This document shows, one piece after another, positions 44,196 to 56,200 of a stretch of 64,000 nt of DNA. Both the position numbers and the translations under genes were made by a program. The DNA is taken from NCBI RefSeq assembly GCF_963678635.1, contig NC_087069.1, positions 22,974,360-23,038,359 on the forward strand. The letters run 5' to 3'. Each line of letters starts with the position of its first letter. Position 1 is the stretch's first letter. The DNA comes from Symsagittifera roscoffensis (Eukaryota > Xenacoelomorpha > Acoela > Convolutidae). The notes under the pieces are model-generated. The model saw only the letters and a program-made list of their open reading frames with translations. It ran no database searches and was not told the DNA's origin.

Positions 44196-46645
44196 TTGCG
44201 GACGCGCAGATTGGTTTTTAGTTTTTCTTCTTGAAAATCACATTGATATAAAGAGCAATTTTTTGATATACCGAGGCGAGACCTATAATTGTTTGAAACT
44301 TTTTGTTTTGAGCAATCAAATGAACGACTTTTTTAATTCGGTTTGTCATATTGGCTGCAACTATTTAAAATAACGGATTAAAATTTCGATACTTGGTGAA
44401 TAAAACACTTTAAAAAAAAGTAATTGGAAGAAATTTGAGAAATAGTGTTTAAAAAGGGTGAAATAGCCAGTATATCAATGGTAGTATCAGATGTGTTTTT
44501 GCTGTGGAAACATCCTCACAATTATTTATGGAGTTTAAGTTTTTGGTTCAAATTGGTTATCTAGAGTCCAATCAATTGGTTTTAATCAATTATCTGCAAC
44601 CATTTTGAAAAATGATCTATATATTAAAATTTGCCTCTTCTTTAAGCAGTTTTGTTGTCGCCAATTTTTGTCAAACTTTCTGATGCAAGCGCTCAAGAGC
44701 TTTTAGTGTCTCTATCGTCAAAACAGTTATGCTCATTTTTTGACAATGGGTTCGGTAATCTTTCAATTTTTGTGTCTGTCTTTTGTACGCAGCATGTGGC
44801 ATAAAAAATCAGGCTCATCAGCTTCCCATAGAACCAATCTGAGCCCATAAATTCATTTTATCTGTTGCTTACAAAAAAGTTTTCCACAGCAAGATAATTT
44901 CTGAAGTTAGGTATTATATACTAGCTGACTTACGCTTCAAATCAAGGTTTCTCGCATTATGGTCTAACTAGCTCCTTTCAAATATGTCCATCTAGCATAT
45001 ACTAAAACTTCAAACCTATATATTGAAAAAGACGAGAAAACGACAAAAACGTGAAGAAAAAATCGTTCATTGGCTCGTTGAAATCTAAAAGTTGAAACAT
45101 CTATGGCTCGTAACAGTAGAATTTTCAGTTTTCTCAATTAGGTCTCCCAAAATACACCAACTTTAATTTACCTTGCTAAGTAGAATAAAAAAACTATTGC
45201 GCTTTTTATACTAATACTGTGTAACTAGTTCTTTCTGAAGTTCATTCTGACATTTTATACTAAAATAAAATACTATTCCGTTTTAAAATAAAATACTAAT
45301 CCGTCTGAGATAACATTCGTCTCGGCCTGATATTTTTCTGCCTCAGACAATTCCCCGAGCTCAAAATGCGGCAAGGAAAATTACTTGTTATCATTTTTTG
45401 TAAATTGGGACAATTAACCTGTGATGTTTTTTGTTCTATTTACGCGTTAGCAGTGATTTAATTCGGCTTAATAAATTGCTTCAGTTCGATTCGACGCAAA
45501 TTGTTTGGAAAAAGTTTTTCTTATTTTTTTCTTGCTACACAACGTTGGATCTGGAAGTTTTCACAAAGAATCTGGAAAAATTTCAATTTTAAACTATGTG
45601 TACAAAATTTTTATCAAATCAATTTGTATTTAATACTGACTTTTTTTGGAACTTGAAGTACAGTTAAGATTCTTAGGATTTTGATCTGATAGGAGAAATC
45701 TTGTCTTACTTTAAAATAGTTTTTATTGTTTTGATCGGGGATATGTCCATTCTATTAGTTAAATCAGATAAAGTAAATTGATATTATAAAAATGACAAAA
45801 AATCAAAAATCATGATTTTGTTTTTCGGCGCAAAGCTCACATTTTGCGCCCGTAAAGAGAGTTAAGAGATCTTATATATTAGATGGCCAAAAGTTAACAA
45901 CTTGTAAAATGAGCTTCTGTCTTCTATAGAAAAAAAAACTTTTTTTTCTATCTGAACTATTTTTAAACAATCAGATTTGAGCACTCTGATCAATTTTTGG
46001 AAGCTAAAAAAAGCTTCGGGCCGTGTACTAAAAAAATTTTATTTATATAAAATGATTGTTTCTGCACTAATAGTCAAATTTCTGATTATAGAGCAATTCA
46101 AAAAATTAGTTTTTTTTAGTTCAAAAAAGCTGTTTGGTGATGTTTTTACAGTTCATCGTCGTTTAGACAGACAACTCATCGCCAGTTAATTGCATTGGAA
46201 AAATTTATAATCCGGAATGAAAGTAATTTCTATCGTCTAGTTACCCCAAGTATATGCCGAAACTTTTAAATCTAGTTTTATAGGACAAAAACTTTTCGCA
46301 AATTCTTTTTCGACAAAACGATAATTCGGCACGTTTACTTTTCACTCTGTGACTAAAAAACAAACGAAAGCAGGCAAAAAATTCACAATTAAAATAGGAT
46401 TGATTGAGGCAGCAACACTTTTTTTTATGAAATTGATTTTTTCTAGTGAAAATGTAAAAAACAAAAATCAGAGAAAAAACAAATTTTTTTAAAATTTTAT
46501 TAATACGATAAACAAAGATATGAACGAATTAATTCTTTGCTTATAAAAACAAAAAAGTTGTTCCCTTTAGCGCCTTAAAATAGGCTTGGGATCAGTTACA
46601 CCTCAATTGTTTAAGAAAGTTTAGGATATTAAGGCAGTGTTCTCA
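44196..46645. other. AT-rich DNA with a weak R1 fragment
   Basis: 45405-45500 matches the middle of R1 (GGGACAATTAACC, TTTACGCGTTAGC, GATTTAAT). A 70-codon frame at 45977-46189 has no motif. Otherwise nothing was recognised. Confidence 0.45.
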
Positions 46646-46748
46646 TAACATACACTGCAGCAGCGGATTAGTTTTTTGAACAAACCTGAATAATTATGCC
46701 GAATAATAGCGTCAAAAAATTATCGTCGGAAAAATTTTCAATTCAGAA

Positions 46749-47220
46749 ATGCTATTTAGAAAATTGATTAACAAGTATTTGCTGATGTTTATATTTGTAC
46801 AAAAATTCAACGAAAAATTTATAGAAAGTAAATTGTTTGAAAAGCAAAATTGGTTTCCTCGAGACGCAAAACGGACAACTTATATAAAAAAAAATTTATT
46901 GATACCAAATTATCAAGGTAAGGGTGACTTTTTGTATAGATTGATTGTAGACTTAAAACTTAAAGAGTAAAAATCAATTTAAGAAGCTGCTCTCCATTTA
47001 TTGGTAATTGCTGTCAAAATGCTGAAATTAAAAAAAAAGCAAAACTATACAGCAAAAGTATAAAATTTGTCTTTGATAACGACTTTGATGGAAGTAGAGG
47101 AGCATTTAAATATATTTTGAATTTTGACAGATACTCTTATACAGTCACGGGACAAAAAAGCTGCACATTTTGTTTTTCCAAATATCAAAAGGAACAAAGT
47201 TTTCATTAAAGTTTTGTCAT
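46749..47220 (+). other. Coding-like frames within the duplication (copy A), probably not a gene
   Basis: Frames at 46749-46970 and about 46990-47208 read like protein (the second contains SIKFVFDNDFDGSRGAFKY). In the second frame, which is open in both copies (copy B 53622-53858), most differences between copies change amino acids, so there is no sign of protein selection. It may be an old pseudogene fragment of unknown family. Confidence 0.2.
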
Positions 47221-48023
47221 TTCTTCTATAAATACTTGAGATTCATGAATGAAGTTTTGATACACGATGAGAAACTATTTAAGGCTCTAGTTTGTTTTAA
47301 AAAACCAATGCTTCTTTTACGATGTTGCTTCAAAATTTGACAGAAATATGCGTAGAAGAAGTGCGCAGAATTTTTGCGTGTATAACTGCTACGCTATTCC
47401 TCTAGGTGCCCCTTTTTTAGCCCTTTAGAGTAGCTCAATTTTTTCAAATGTATGAAAAGTCATCTGACAATTCTTGAATCTATTTGTTAGTTTACTTGAG
47501 CTACTTCATTTGTAGCAGAGCAATTTTTTTGTATATCCTTTTGATTGAGGGGAATTAAATTTTGTGAGGGCTTTACCAACAATCCCTACTTTTCCAATTT
47601 TCCACAGAACAGTTTGAAGTTCGAAACGTTCTATATTTTGAAGTCCACAACGTTAACTGTGTGTTTTGTTAATTATAGCGGATTCCTCTCTTTGTTCTTT
47701 TTTGTTCTGTCGCTTCTTTGATCGCTGCTACAATTTTTAAACAAGTTAAAAGTTTTGTCTTTGGACTGCAGAGACTTAAACACAACCAAATCCGCGCCTA
47801 TCCAGGGCAAAGTTTGGCTTCGTATTGCAGGTTTTTTTCAATGAGTTCTGGTGGTTGAATGAAAACCAAAACTTTAAATCCATTTTTTTCATCTTGCTTT
47901 GCGTCATATGTCAAATTTTTAGTCATGAATCTCAAGTAGTTAAAGAAAAAAGGCAGAAAACGATTTTAAAATATTTTTTCAATTCATCATATAAAAAATT
48001 AGTCGCAAAATAGTCGCCTACCT

Positions 48024-48140
48024 CGATGAAACTATGACAATTCATCACATGAAAATAATAGTTGCCAAACTCCTCTTGATGAAATTATGACAATTCATCA
48101 CATGAAAATAATAGTTGCCAAACTCATCTTGATGAAATTA
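48024..48140 (+). repeat. Tandem repeat, 54-bp unit, about 2.2 copies
   Basis: GATGAAACTATGACAATTC starts repeat at 48024, 48078 and 48132. The same array is present in copy B near 54699-54810, so it predates the large duplication. Confidence 0.85.
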
Positions 48141-49123
48141 AGTTAAATTGTAGCAATTTGAACATTTTTTCTAACAGCTTGCGATTATTTGGCGAATCTC
48201 CATTATTTGAGTCGGCCCATATGAACAATCTTCCCCCTTAAAACTAAATGGCAAATTCAAGACGTAAGGCCTGCATGCACTATGCTCAAGTCTGATTGGC
48301 TGAAAAATATTTTGTTTAACCAAAGAATTTCTCCCCCCCTAGGGTGAGATTGTTCAATTAGTCCTTTAAGTTGAAGTATATCCTACGTGGAGAATTACTC
48401 AGATCAAAATTGAAATGAGCAGACAAAATAATGAGAATTATGAATAGCTGACTTTTTTAGAAGTTAAAGAGCAGTTTCATATTAGTGCTTTGTTAGTGAT
48501 GATTCGAAATCCGAATATTTTTTCAAAAACCCTGTAAAGAAAATTTGTCTGAACTTTTTAGCTTTCCGATTAACTAACATGAACTCTCAAATTGGTATGA
48601 TATTTTCTTAAGATTTTTAAAAGTCTTCTAGAATTTGATAAAATTTAAACGTCCCTTATTTTGAAAACACTGCAGCCCCACCAAAATCAAAGACCTCAAT
48701 TCTTTTTTACACGAATATCAAATTAGACAAAACAGATTTTCAACTACTATCAAAATGGACAAGGAGCACCTAAAAGGGCCAATTTAATTATATTAGCGAA
48801 TCAGCTTCCAGTTTTATAAGAACAGAAACAATTGGTCTGAATTTGAGCGGTTTGTTTCTAAAGTTTTTTTTTGCTTTTGGTTAGTATGAAATTTATTTTC
48901 ACTAAATAGTTTACCGAGTGAACAATAGTTCAATGAGAATGAAAACTATCGTATGGTTAAAGAGTGAGTGACGATTTTGAACTGCGGCTTATTTAATTAG
49001 TAAAGCCTAATTGCATCATAGTGATTGGCAGAAAAATTATGTGCTTTCAACCATTAAAGGAAGGGTCACTGATTTGAATTGACTTAGCGTAGAGTTTCTT
49101 TAATCGGCCCAAGAGTGGTTATT

Positions 49124-49656
49124 GTTCCGACTTTCGATACGAAAGTAACGGAATATTTGTGCTCGGGGTGGGTTTTTTTTTCTTCAGACAAATTTCGACT
49201 TTTTAACTAGCCGTTTTTGACGCAATTTTTTTATATCATTCGAAAGCTGTTGTTGTCCTGAGCTTGAATCGAAAAGATATTTCACCTGTGATCATTTTTC
49301 GTAAAGTTATGGGGGTTTAAAGATAACCATTTTGGCCATTTTGGGACAACTAACGCGCGATAAATTTCGCGCTATTAACGCGTAAGGGGAGATTTAATCC
49401 GTCCTAGAAATCGTTCCAAATTGGTTCAAGGAAGCGTATATGCCATAATTGATTTGTTAATAGGCGCAAAATTTATCACTTTGTACTTAATATGACGTCT
49501 CTGGGGGGATGTTTTTACATAAAATTTCAAATTTTTTCAAAATTTTTTTTTTGTTTTTTTTATTACTTTGAAATTTTTCATCTTATTAATGCTCCATAGA
49601 CGTTAAAAGGCAGTCGGAATTTTCAGGGCTTCGCCCTGATACGAACAGTCTTGTTT
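49124..49656 (+). repeat. R1 interspersed repeat, copy 5 (full length, with empty site in copy B)
   Basis: It starts GTTCCGACTTTCGATACGAA, where ACTTTCG/CGAAAGT and TTCCG/CGGAA form a terminal hairpin. It has the paired TAACGCGCGATA and TTAACGCGTAAG blocks and ends TCAGGGCTTCGCCCTGA (a hairpin) followed by TACGAACAGTCTTGTT. Copy B reads straight through the site (AAGAGTGGTAATTTGCAAC), giving the boundaries. No clear target duplication is seen; insertion is at a T-rich site. Confidence 0.85.
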
Positions 49657-49877
49657 GCTGCAACTTTGAACAGTGAATCCAATCTTATAAGAGCTAATTT
49701 TGTGAATGCCCGGCTTTGAATAATTATTGTGAGCTTGAATAAACAATCCCGTGTCGAAATCACGGAGAAAATGAGTACTTCTCCAGAAATGTATTAGTAA
49801 AATTTCAGTTCTGTATCAGATTCTAGCAAGTGGCAATCTTTCTTTGATCAGAGTGTTGTTTTTATTCAGCTATTTTT

Positions 49878-49990
49878 TGATCAGAATAAAATCAGAGGTT
49901 TTGTTCTGATAGATTCTCTGGTCAGATTAAAACCAGAGGTTTTGTTCTGATACTTCTGATCATAATAGAATCAGAAGTTTTAAATCCTTG
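49878..49990 (+). repeat. Short degenerate tandem repeat, about 40-bp unit
   Basis: TGATCAGAATAAAATCAGAG, TGGTCAGATTAAAACCAGAG and TGATCATAATAGAATCAGAA lie at 49878, 49919 and 49957. Also present in copy B near 56037-56140. Confidence 0.7.
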
Positions 49991-50476
49991 TCACTTTGAT
50001 CCATTTTCTGACATGACATCAACAAGTAGTTGTACTTGCAAAATAATAGAAACATATTTTCATACAAATAATTAATAATATTCAAAACGTTGAGTATCGA
50101 AAAAAAATTATTAAATTTATCAGTAATATAGAGCTATAAACTTTACACAAAGAGGAAGCGCAGCCTTGCATTATTTAGGATACAGCGCAAGTGTAGCTTT
50201 GCAAACTGGCGAACAAAAAAGTAGACTGAAAAAACTGAACAAAAAGCATTCAAAAAAATGACAAAAAACACATGGCCTTAAAACTCTTTCAATAATTTCT
50301 GGAACAATTTATAATTGAAATTTTACTTTTTTGATACAGAGACGAAACTGAGCTTTGCACTACTTACAATTAAAAAATGAATATCACTACTTGCAGATGA
50401 AGCGACAAATCGGAAACCTAAAAGCTCAAAAAAAGTTTCCGTTGATAAAAAAAATAAAAGTTTCTTTAAAAAAACC

Positions 50477-50719
50477 CTATCGATGAAACATTTCGAGCCA
50501 TTTCATTTCCCTAGCACGGTTTCTAAGCGAATATTCTTCACTTTGTTGCAATAACTGTTCATTGTTGTGGGTATTGTTTTCACTTTCAGCCCCTCTTGGT
50601 TGGTTTGTCTGAACTGCAAAGGCAAATTGGTCCACTTGAATTGACATCCTGTTCAGCCTGCCTTTTCCGGTGGACGCTAAGTTATCTGAAAACACATTTC
50701 TATTTTTTGTGAAAAACAC
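50477..50719 (-). CDS. Small open frame kept in both duplicate copies (copy A)
   Basis: The minus-strand frame has 80 codons. From the internal Met at 50647 it is the same length (57 codons including stop) as in copy B. The peptide (SIQVDQFAFAVQTNQ, NNEQLLQQSEEYSLRNRA, KWLEMFHR) is Gln/Asn/Glu-rich and hydrophilic, unlike the surrounding AT-rich frames, and a TGTGTTTTCAG acceptor precedes it. Four of five visible differences between copies change the amino acid, so selection is not evident. It could be a last exon or chance. No family is recognised. Confidence 0.25.
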   Translation of the reverse strand: MFFTKNRNVFSDNLASTGKGRLNRMSIQVDQFAFAVQTNQPRGAESENNTHNNEQLLQQSEEYSLRNRAREMKWLEMFHR

Positions 50720-51763
50720 TATACTATATCTTGAGGGTTGTTTTCAGCTCATGTTTAGCTGTGGAGGGTGCATCAATTTAAAAAAAAAAAGAGTTCTTTC
50801 CACATTTCAACCAAAATTTTTCGTGTTTGCAGGTTCATTCAGTTTCTCAAGCCTTTCAATTACCAACGCTTACACATTTCTATGTTTTTCGCAATTAAAT
50901 CTCGTTTGCAGTTTGTTTTCAGTTGATTTCTAGCTGTGAGGAGATGAATAATTTTAAATATATGAATAATTTTTTCCATATTTTTACCAAAAATTGTCGT
51001 GTTTCCAGGCAACTTTAGCTGCTCGATCCTCATTACTACTAACGCTAACCAATTTCTATTTTTGTAGTTATTTCTAGCACAATCGTTACATTTGAGTCTT
51101 TTTAAATGAATTTTTCCTTTTTTGTAACGGCACGTAACAAAATTTCGAAATCGAATCGAAACTTTGTAAAAAAAAGTTTCCAGTCATGTTTAAGAATAAA
51201 AACAGGATAAAACAGTAGTGTAACAGTAATGTTGCAGTTATAGAACAATATTGGCAAATTTGTACTGTTCAATTTCTTGGTTAGCCGAAAATCAGATTGA
51301 AACACTGGTTTTACTCTGATACATGACTGAATTTTGTTTTACAACTGTTGTTTTACTTGAACAGTACTGGGATTGTTTCCTCTTACATTGCTGAGACACA
51401 TTTTCTTTTTGTTTAAAAAACCTCTTGTTACGAGCAAACTGAGTATTAATAAATTGTTCTAAGGTTTTCAAGTGCAAAAATAATGAAAAAAACAATGCCT
51501 AAGCTGTTACAAGGAAAGAGCTATGGTTTTACAACATGTTTTCCAACTTGTTTTTTTCCAACGAAATTTTTTGAAAAATTTCATCAGGGTTATCTCGAAG
51601 TGTGTCGAACATAGTACCATATCAAAGCCCTATCTTGAATGCAAAGTGTCAAAAGCTTCGACTTTTTCTCCCATGTTTCTTTTAACCCGCCAACAAAACT
51701 TCATGAAAGAAAATATCGAAGGTGGGATTTGAATCTTTTGAAAATCTGTTTTCATAAAACGCT

Positions 51764-52620
51764 AGTAGCGTAACTAAACTTTAACATTCTAAAAACGATT
51801 AAATAGAAATTTTGAGCGTGACTATTTTTTTTTGTCATTAATCTTTTTAGCTTGTGTTTTATCAAAAAGAAAGTGTTTGAAACCCTTTTTCTTGACACTT
51901 GTTTTTTTTTCTTCTAAAAGTGGGTATTCCTTCTTGCTGTTGTGTCTCTTAAGGTGTCCGGAAACAAACATAAAGCCATTAAGTTTGACGAACTTATTTA
52001 TTAAAATTTTTATTGAAAATTTTATCTACGGAGTATCCAAAGCATAAGCACCAAATTAAATTTCAACCTGTAGTTAAGGTTATAAACTTTTGGTTATAAA
52101 CTTTTAAAAGAAAAAAAACAAGTTTCAAGAAAAATGGTTTCGTACACTTTCTTTTTGATAAAACACAAGCTAAAAAGACTAATGTCAAAAAAAATCAGTC
52201 ACGCTGAAAATTTCTATTTTATCGTTTTTTAGAATGTTATAGTTTAGTTACGCTTCTAAAGAAAAAAAAAGAAGCGTAATGCCAGAATACGCTTTATCGT
52301 AACTAAACTTTAACATTCTAAAAACGATAAAATAGAAATTTTCAGCGTGACTGATTTTTTTTGTCATTAATCTTTTTAGCTTGTGTTTTATCAAAAAGAA
52401 AGTGTTTGAAACCCTTTTTCTTGAAACTTGTTTTTTTTTTCTTCTAAAAGTGGGTATTCCTTGCTGTTGTGTCTCTTAAGGTGTCAGGAAACAAAAATAA
52501 AGCCATTAAGTTAGGCGAACTTATTTATTAAAACTTTAATGAAAACTTTATGAACGGAGTACCCAAAGCATAAGCCCCAAAATAAATTTCAACCTGTAGT
52601 TAAGGTTTATAAACTTTTGG
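51764..52620. repeat. Local forward-reverse-forward triplication in copy A
   Basis: The segment starting TAACTAAACTTTAACATTC occurs forward at 51771 and 52300 (offset 529), with a reverse copy of about 150 bp between them (about 52103-52253, ending AGTTTAGTTA). Copy B has one forward copy only (about 57873). The reverse copy is joined to the second forward copy through CGCTTCT...AGAAGCG. Confidence 0.85.
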
Positions 52621-53177
52621 GACTTGAATAAAAAAGCGTGAAAGAGTAGATTGGAGTTTATTCCAGTTCTTGTCAGGAGTTATTCCAGCTCTTGTTTCGA
52701 AGCTGCTATTTTTCGTATCTTCCAATCCCCTCATAACGAAACTTTGATAAAGTCATAGCAAATGAAATGTGTGCAAAAAGAAAATTTAATATTCTTACTT
52801 CTTTTTGTTTAAATCTTTTTGCAAATATTTCAAATGAAAATTTCTTTTAGTACTTGTGGTTGGCTTCCGTAGTACTAAGTAATTTTGCTACCAGTTTTTT
52901 TTCGAGCAATTCGATGATTCAATACACAAAAATTAAAATGACTAAAATCTTTTTGGTTGGGTTTTCAATAAAAGGTTATCAATTTTTTCAGGATTTTGTT
53001 CTGATTAGGGCAGTGATTTGATCTTTAAATAAATTCTGGCATTAGCCAAAAAACGCGCGCAACAATTCATTTACAAAAATTACGTAACATTTCATGCGCA
53101 ACAACAAAGTCTGCCCATTACCCTAAATATTTGAATAATTAACCTCCAAGTGTTTGATTTTTCTTTGGAAAAAAATT

Positions 53178-53295
53178 GAATCACATTTTGAGCCAAAATT
53201 ATGTTAGAAAAACATAAATTTGGTCAAAGTCAATCAAGTTTTGAGCACCAAAAAAATCAATAAAACCTCAGAGCGTCATCAATCAAAATGAATCA
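53178..53295 (+). repeat. Single satellite monomer at the end of copy A
   Basis: It matches the first monomer of the array at 58715 (TTTTGAGCCAAAATTA, TTTGGTCAAAG, TTTTGAGCAC, AAAACCTCAG). It shows that the duplicated unit ended inside the satellite. Confidence 0.85.
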
Positions 53296-56200
53296 TAACA
53301 TACACTGCACTAGCGGATTAACTTTTTGAAAAAACCTGAATAATTATGCCGAATAAAAGCGTCAAAAAATTATCGTCGGAGAAATTTTCAATTCAGAAAT
53401 GCTCTTTAGAAAATTAATTAACAAGTATTTGCTGATGTTTATATTTGTAGAATAATTCAACGAAAAATTTATAGAAATAAATTGTTTGAAGAGCAAAATT
53501 GGTTTCTTCGAGACGCAAAACGGACAACTTATATATAAAAAAAATTATTGATACCAAATTATCAAGGTAAGGGTGACTTTTTGTATAGACTGATTGTAGA
53601 CTTAAAATTTAAAGAGTAAAAATGAATTTTAGAAGCTGCTCTCTATTTTTTGGTAATTGCTGTCAAAATGCTAAAATTAAAAAAAAAGCAAAACTATACA
53701 GCAAAAGTATAAAATTTGTTTTTGATAACGACTTTGATGGAAGTAGAGGAGCATTTAAATATATTTTGAATTTTGACAGATACTCTAATACAGTCACGGG
53801 ACAAAAAATCTGCACATTTTGCTTTTCCAAAAATCAAAACCAGCAAAAATTTCCTTAAAGTTTTGTCATTTCTTCTATAAATACTTGAGATTCATGAATG
53901 AAAATTTGATACACGATGAGAAACTATTTAAGGCTGTAGTTTGTTTTAAAACACCAATGCTTCTTTTACGATGTTGCTTAGGCCTTGCATCAAATTTTGA
54001 CAGAAATATGCGTAGAAGAAGTGCGCAGAAATTTTGCGCGTCTAACTGCTATGCTATTCCTCTAGCTGGCCCTTTTCTAGCCCTTTAGAGTAGCTCAATT
54101 TTTTCAAATGTAGGAAAAGTCATCTGACAATTCTTGAATATATTTGTTAGTTTACTCGAGCTACTTCATTTGTAGCAGATCATTTTTTTGTATATCCTTT
54201 TGATTGAGGGGAATTAAATTTTGTGAGGACTTTACCAACAATCCTTACTTTTCCAATTTTCCACAGAACAGTTTGAAGTTCGAAACGTTCTACATTTTGA
54301 AGTCCACAACGTTAACTGTGTGTTTTGTTAATTATAGCGGATTCCGCGACAAGAGCTCTATCTTTGTTCTTATTTTATTCTGTCGCTTCTTTGATCGCTG
54401 CTACAATTTTTAAACAAGTTAAAAGTTTTGTCTTTGAACTGCAGAGACTTAAACACACCCAAGTGCGCGCCTAGCCAGTGCAAAGTTTGGCTTCGTATTG
54501 CAGGTTTTTTTCAATGAGTTCTGGTGGTTGAATGAAAACCAAAACTTTAAATCCATTTTTTTCATCTTGCTTTGCGTCATATGTCAAACTTTTAGTCATG
54601 AATCTCAAGTAGTTAAAGAAAAAAGGCAGAAAACGATTTTAAAATATTTTTTCAATTCATCATATAAAAAATTAGTCGCAAAATAGTCGCCTACCTCGAT
54701 GAAATTATGACAATTCATCACATGAAAATAATAGTTGCCAAACTCCTCTTGATGAAATTATGACAATTCATCACATGAAAATAATAGTTGCCAATTTCAT
54801 CTTGATGAAATTAAGTTAAGTTATAGCAATTTGAACATTTTTTCTAACAGCTTGCGATTATTTGGCGAATCTCCATTATTTAAGTCGGCCCATATGAACA
54901 ATTTTCCCCCTTAAAATTAAATGGCAAATTCAAGACGTAAGGCCTGCATGTACTATGCTCAAGTCTGATTGGCTGAAAAAAATTTTGTTTAACCAAAGAA
55001 TTTCTCCTCCCCCCTAGGGTGAGATTGTTCGATTAGTCCTTTAAGTTGAAGTATATCCTACGCGGAAAATTACTCAGATCAAAATTGAAATGAGCAGACG
55101 AAACCATGAGAATTATGAATAGCTGACCTTTTTAGAAGTTAAAGAGCAGTTTCATATTAGTGCTTTGTTAGTGATGATTCGAATTCCGAATATTTTTTCA
55201 AAAACCCTCTAAAGAAAATTTGTCTGAACTTTTTAGCTTTCCGATTAACTAACACGAACTCTCAAATTGGTTATGATATTTTCTTAAGATTTTTAAAAGT
55301 CTTCTGGAATTTAATAAAATTTAAACGTCCCTTATTTTGAAATCACTGCAGCCCCATCAAAATCAAAGACCTCAATTCTTTTTTTACACGATTATCAAAT
55401 TAGACAAGAGAGATTTTCAACTACTATCAAAATGGACAAGGAGCACTTAAAAGGGCAGATTATATTAGCGAATCAGCTTCCAGTTTTATAAGAACAGAAA
55501 AAATTGGTCGGATTTTGAGCAGTTTGTATCTAAATTTTTTTTGTTTTTGGTTTGCGTGAAATTTCTTTTCACTAAATAATTTACCGAGTGAACAATAAAT
55601 CTATGAGAATGAAAACTATCGCATGAGTATAGAGTGAGTGGCGATTTTCAACTGCGCCTAAATTAATCAGCAAAGCCAAATTGCATCATAGTGATTGGCA
55701 GAAAATTAAAGGAACGGTTTTCAACCAGGAAGGAATGGATTTCAACCATTAAAGGAACGGTCACTGATTTGAACTGACTTAGCGTAGAGTTTCTATAATT
55801 GGCCCAAGAGTGGTAATTTGCAACTTTGAACAGGGAATCCAATCTTATAAGAGCTAAATTTGTGAATGCCCGGCTTTGAATAATTATTGTGAGCTTGAAT
55901 AAACAATCCCGTGTCGAAATCACGGAGAAAATGAGTACTTCTCCAGAAATGTATTAGTAAAACTTCAGTTCTGTATCAGATTCTGGCAAGTGGCAATTTT
56001 TCTTTGATCAGAGGAATGTTTTTATTCAGCAATTTTTTGATCAGAAAAAAATCAGAGGTTTTGATCTGATATATTCTCTGGTCAGATTAATACCAGAGGT
56101 TTGGTTCTGATACTTCTGATCATAATAGAATCAAAAGTTGTAAATCCTTGTCACTTTGATCCTTTTTCTGACATGACATCAACAAGCAGTAGTACTTGCA

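Larger units (their letters stand above)
46646..53295. repeat. Large tandem duplication, copy A (6650 bp)
   Basis: Both copies start TAACATACACTGCA (46646 and 53296). Copy A ends in a satellite monomer (AATGAATCA|TAACATAC at the junction). Relative to copy B it contains two extra pieces: the R1 element at 49124-49656 and an inverted-duplication block at about 51770-52300. Copies are about 93-95 percent alike by eye with many small indels. Confidence 0.9.

Noticed and set aside
46990-47208. A protein-coding gene kept in both copies of the large duplication (FDNDFDGSRGAFKY frame).
   Set aside because: Among visible differences between copies, almost all change the amino acid, and frames before and after are broken.
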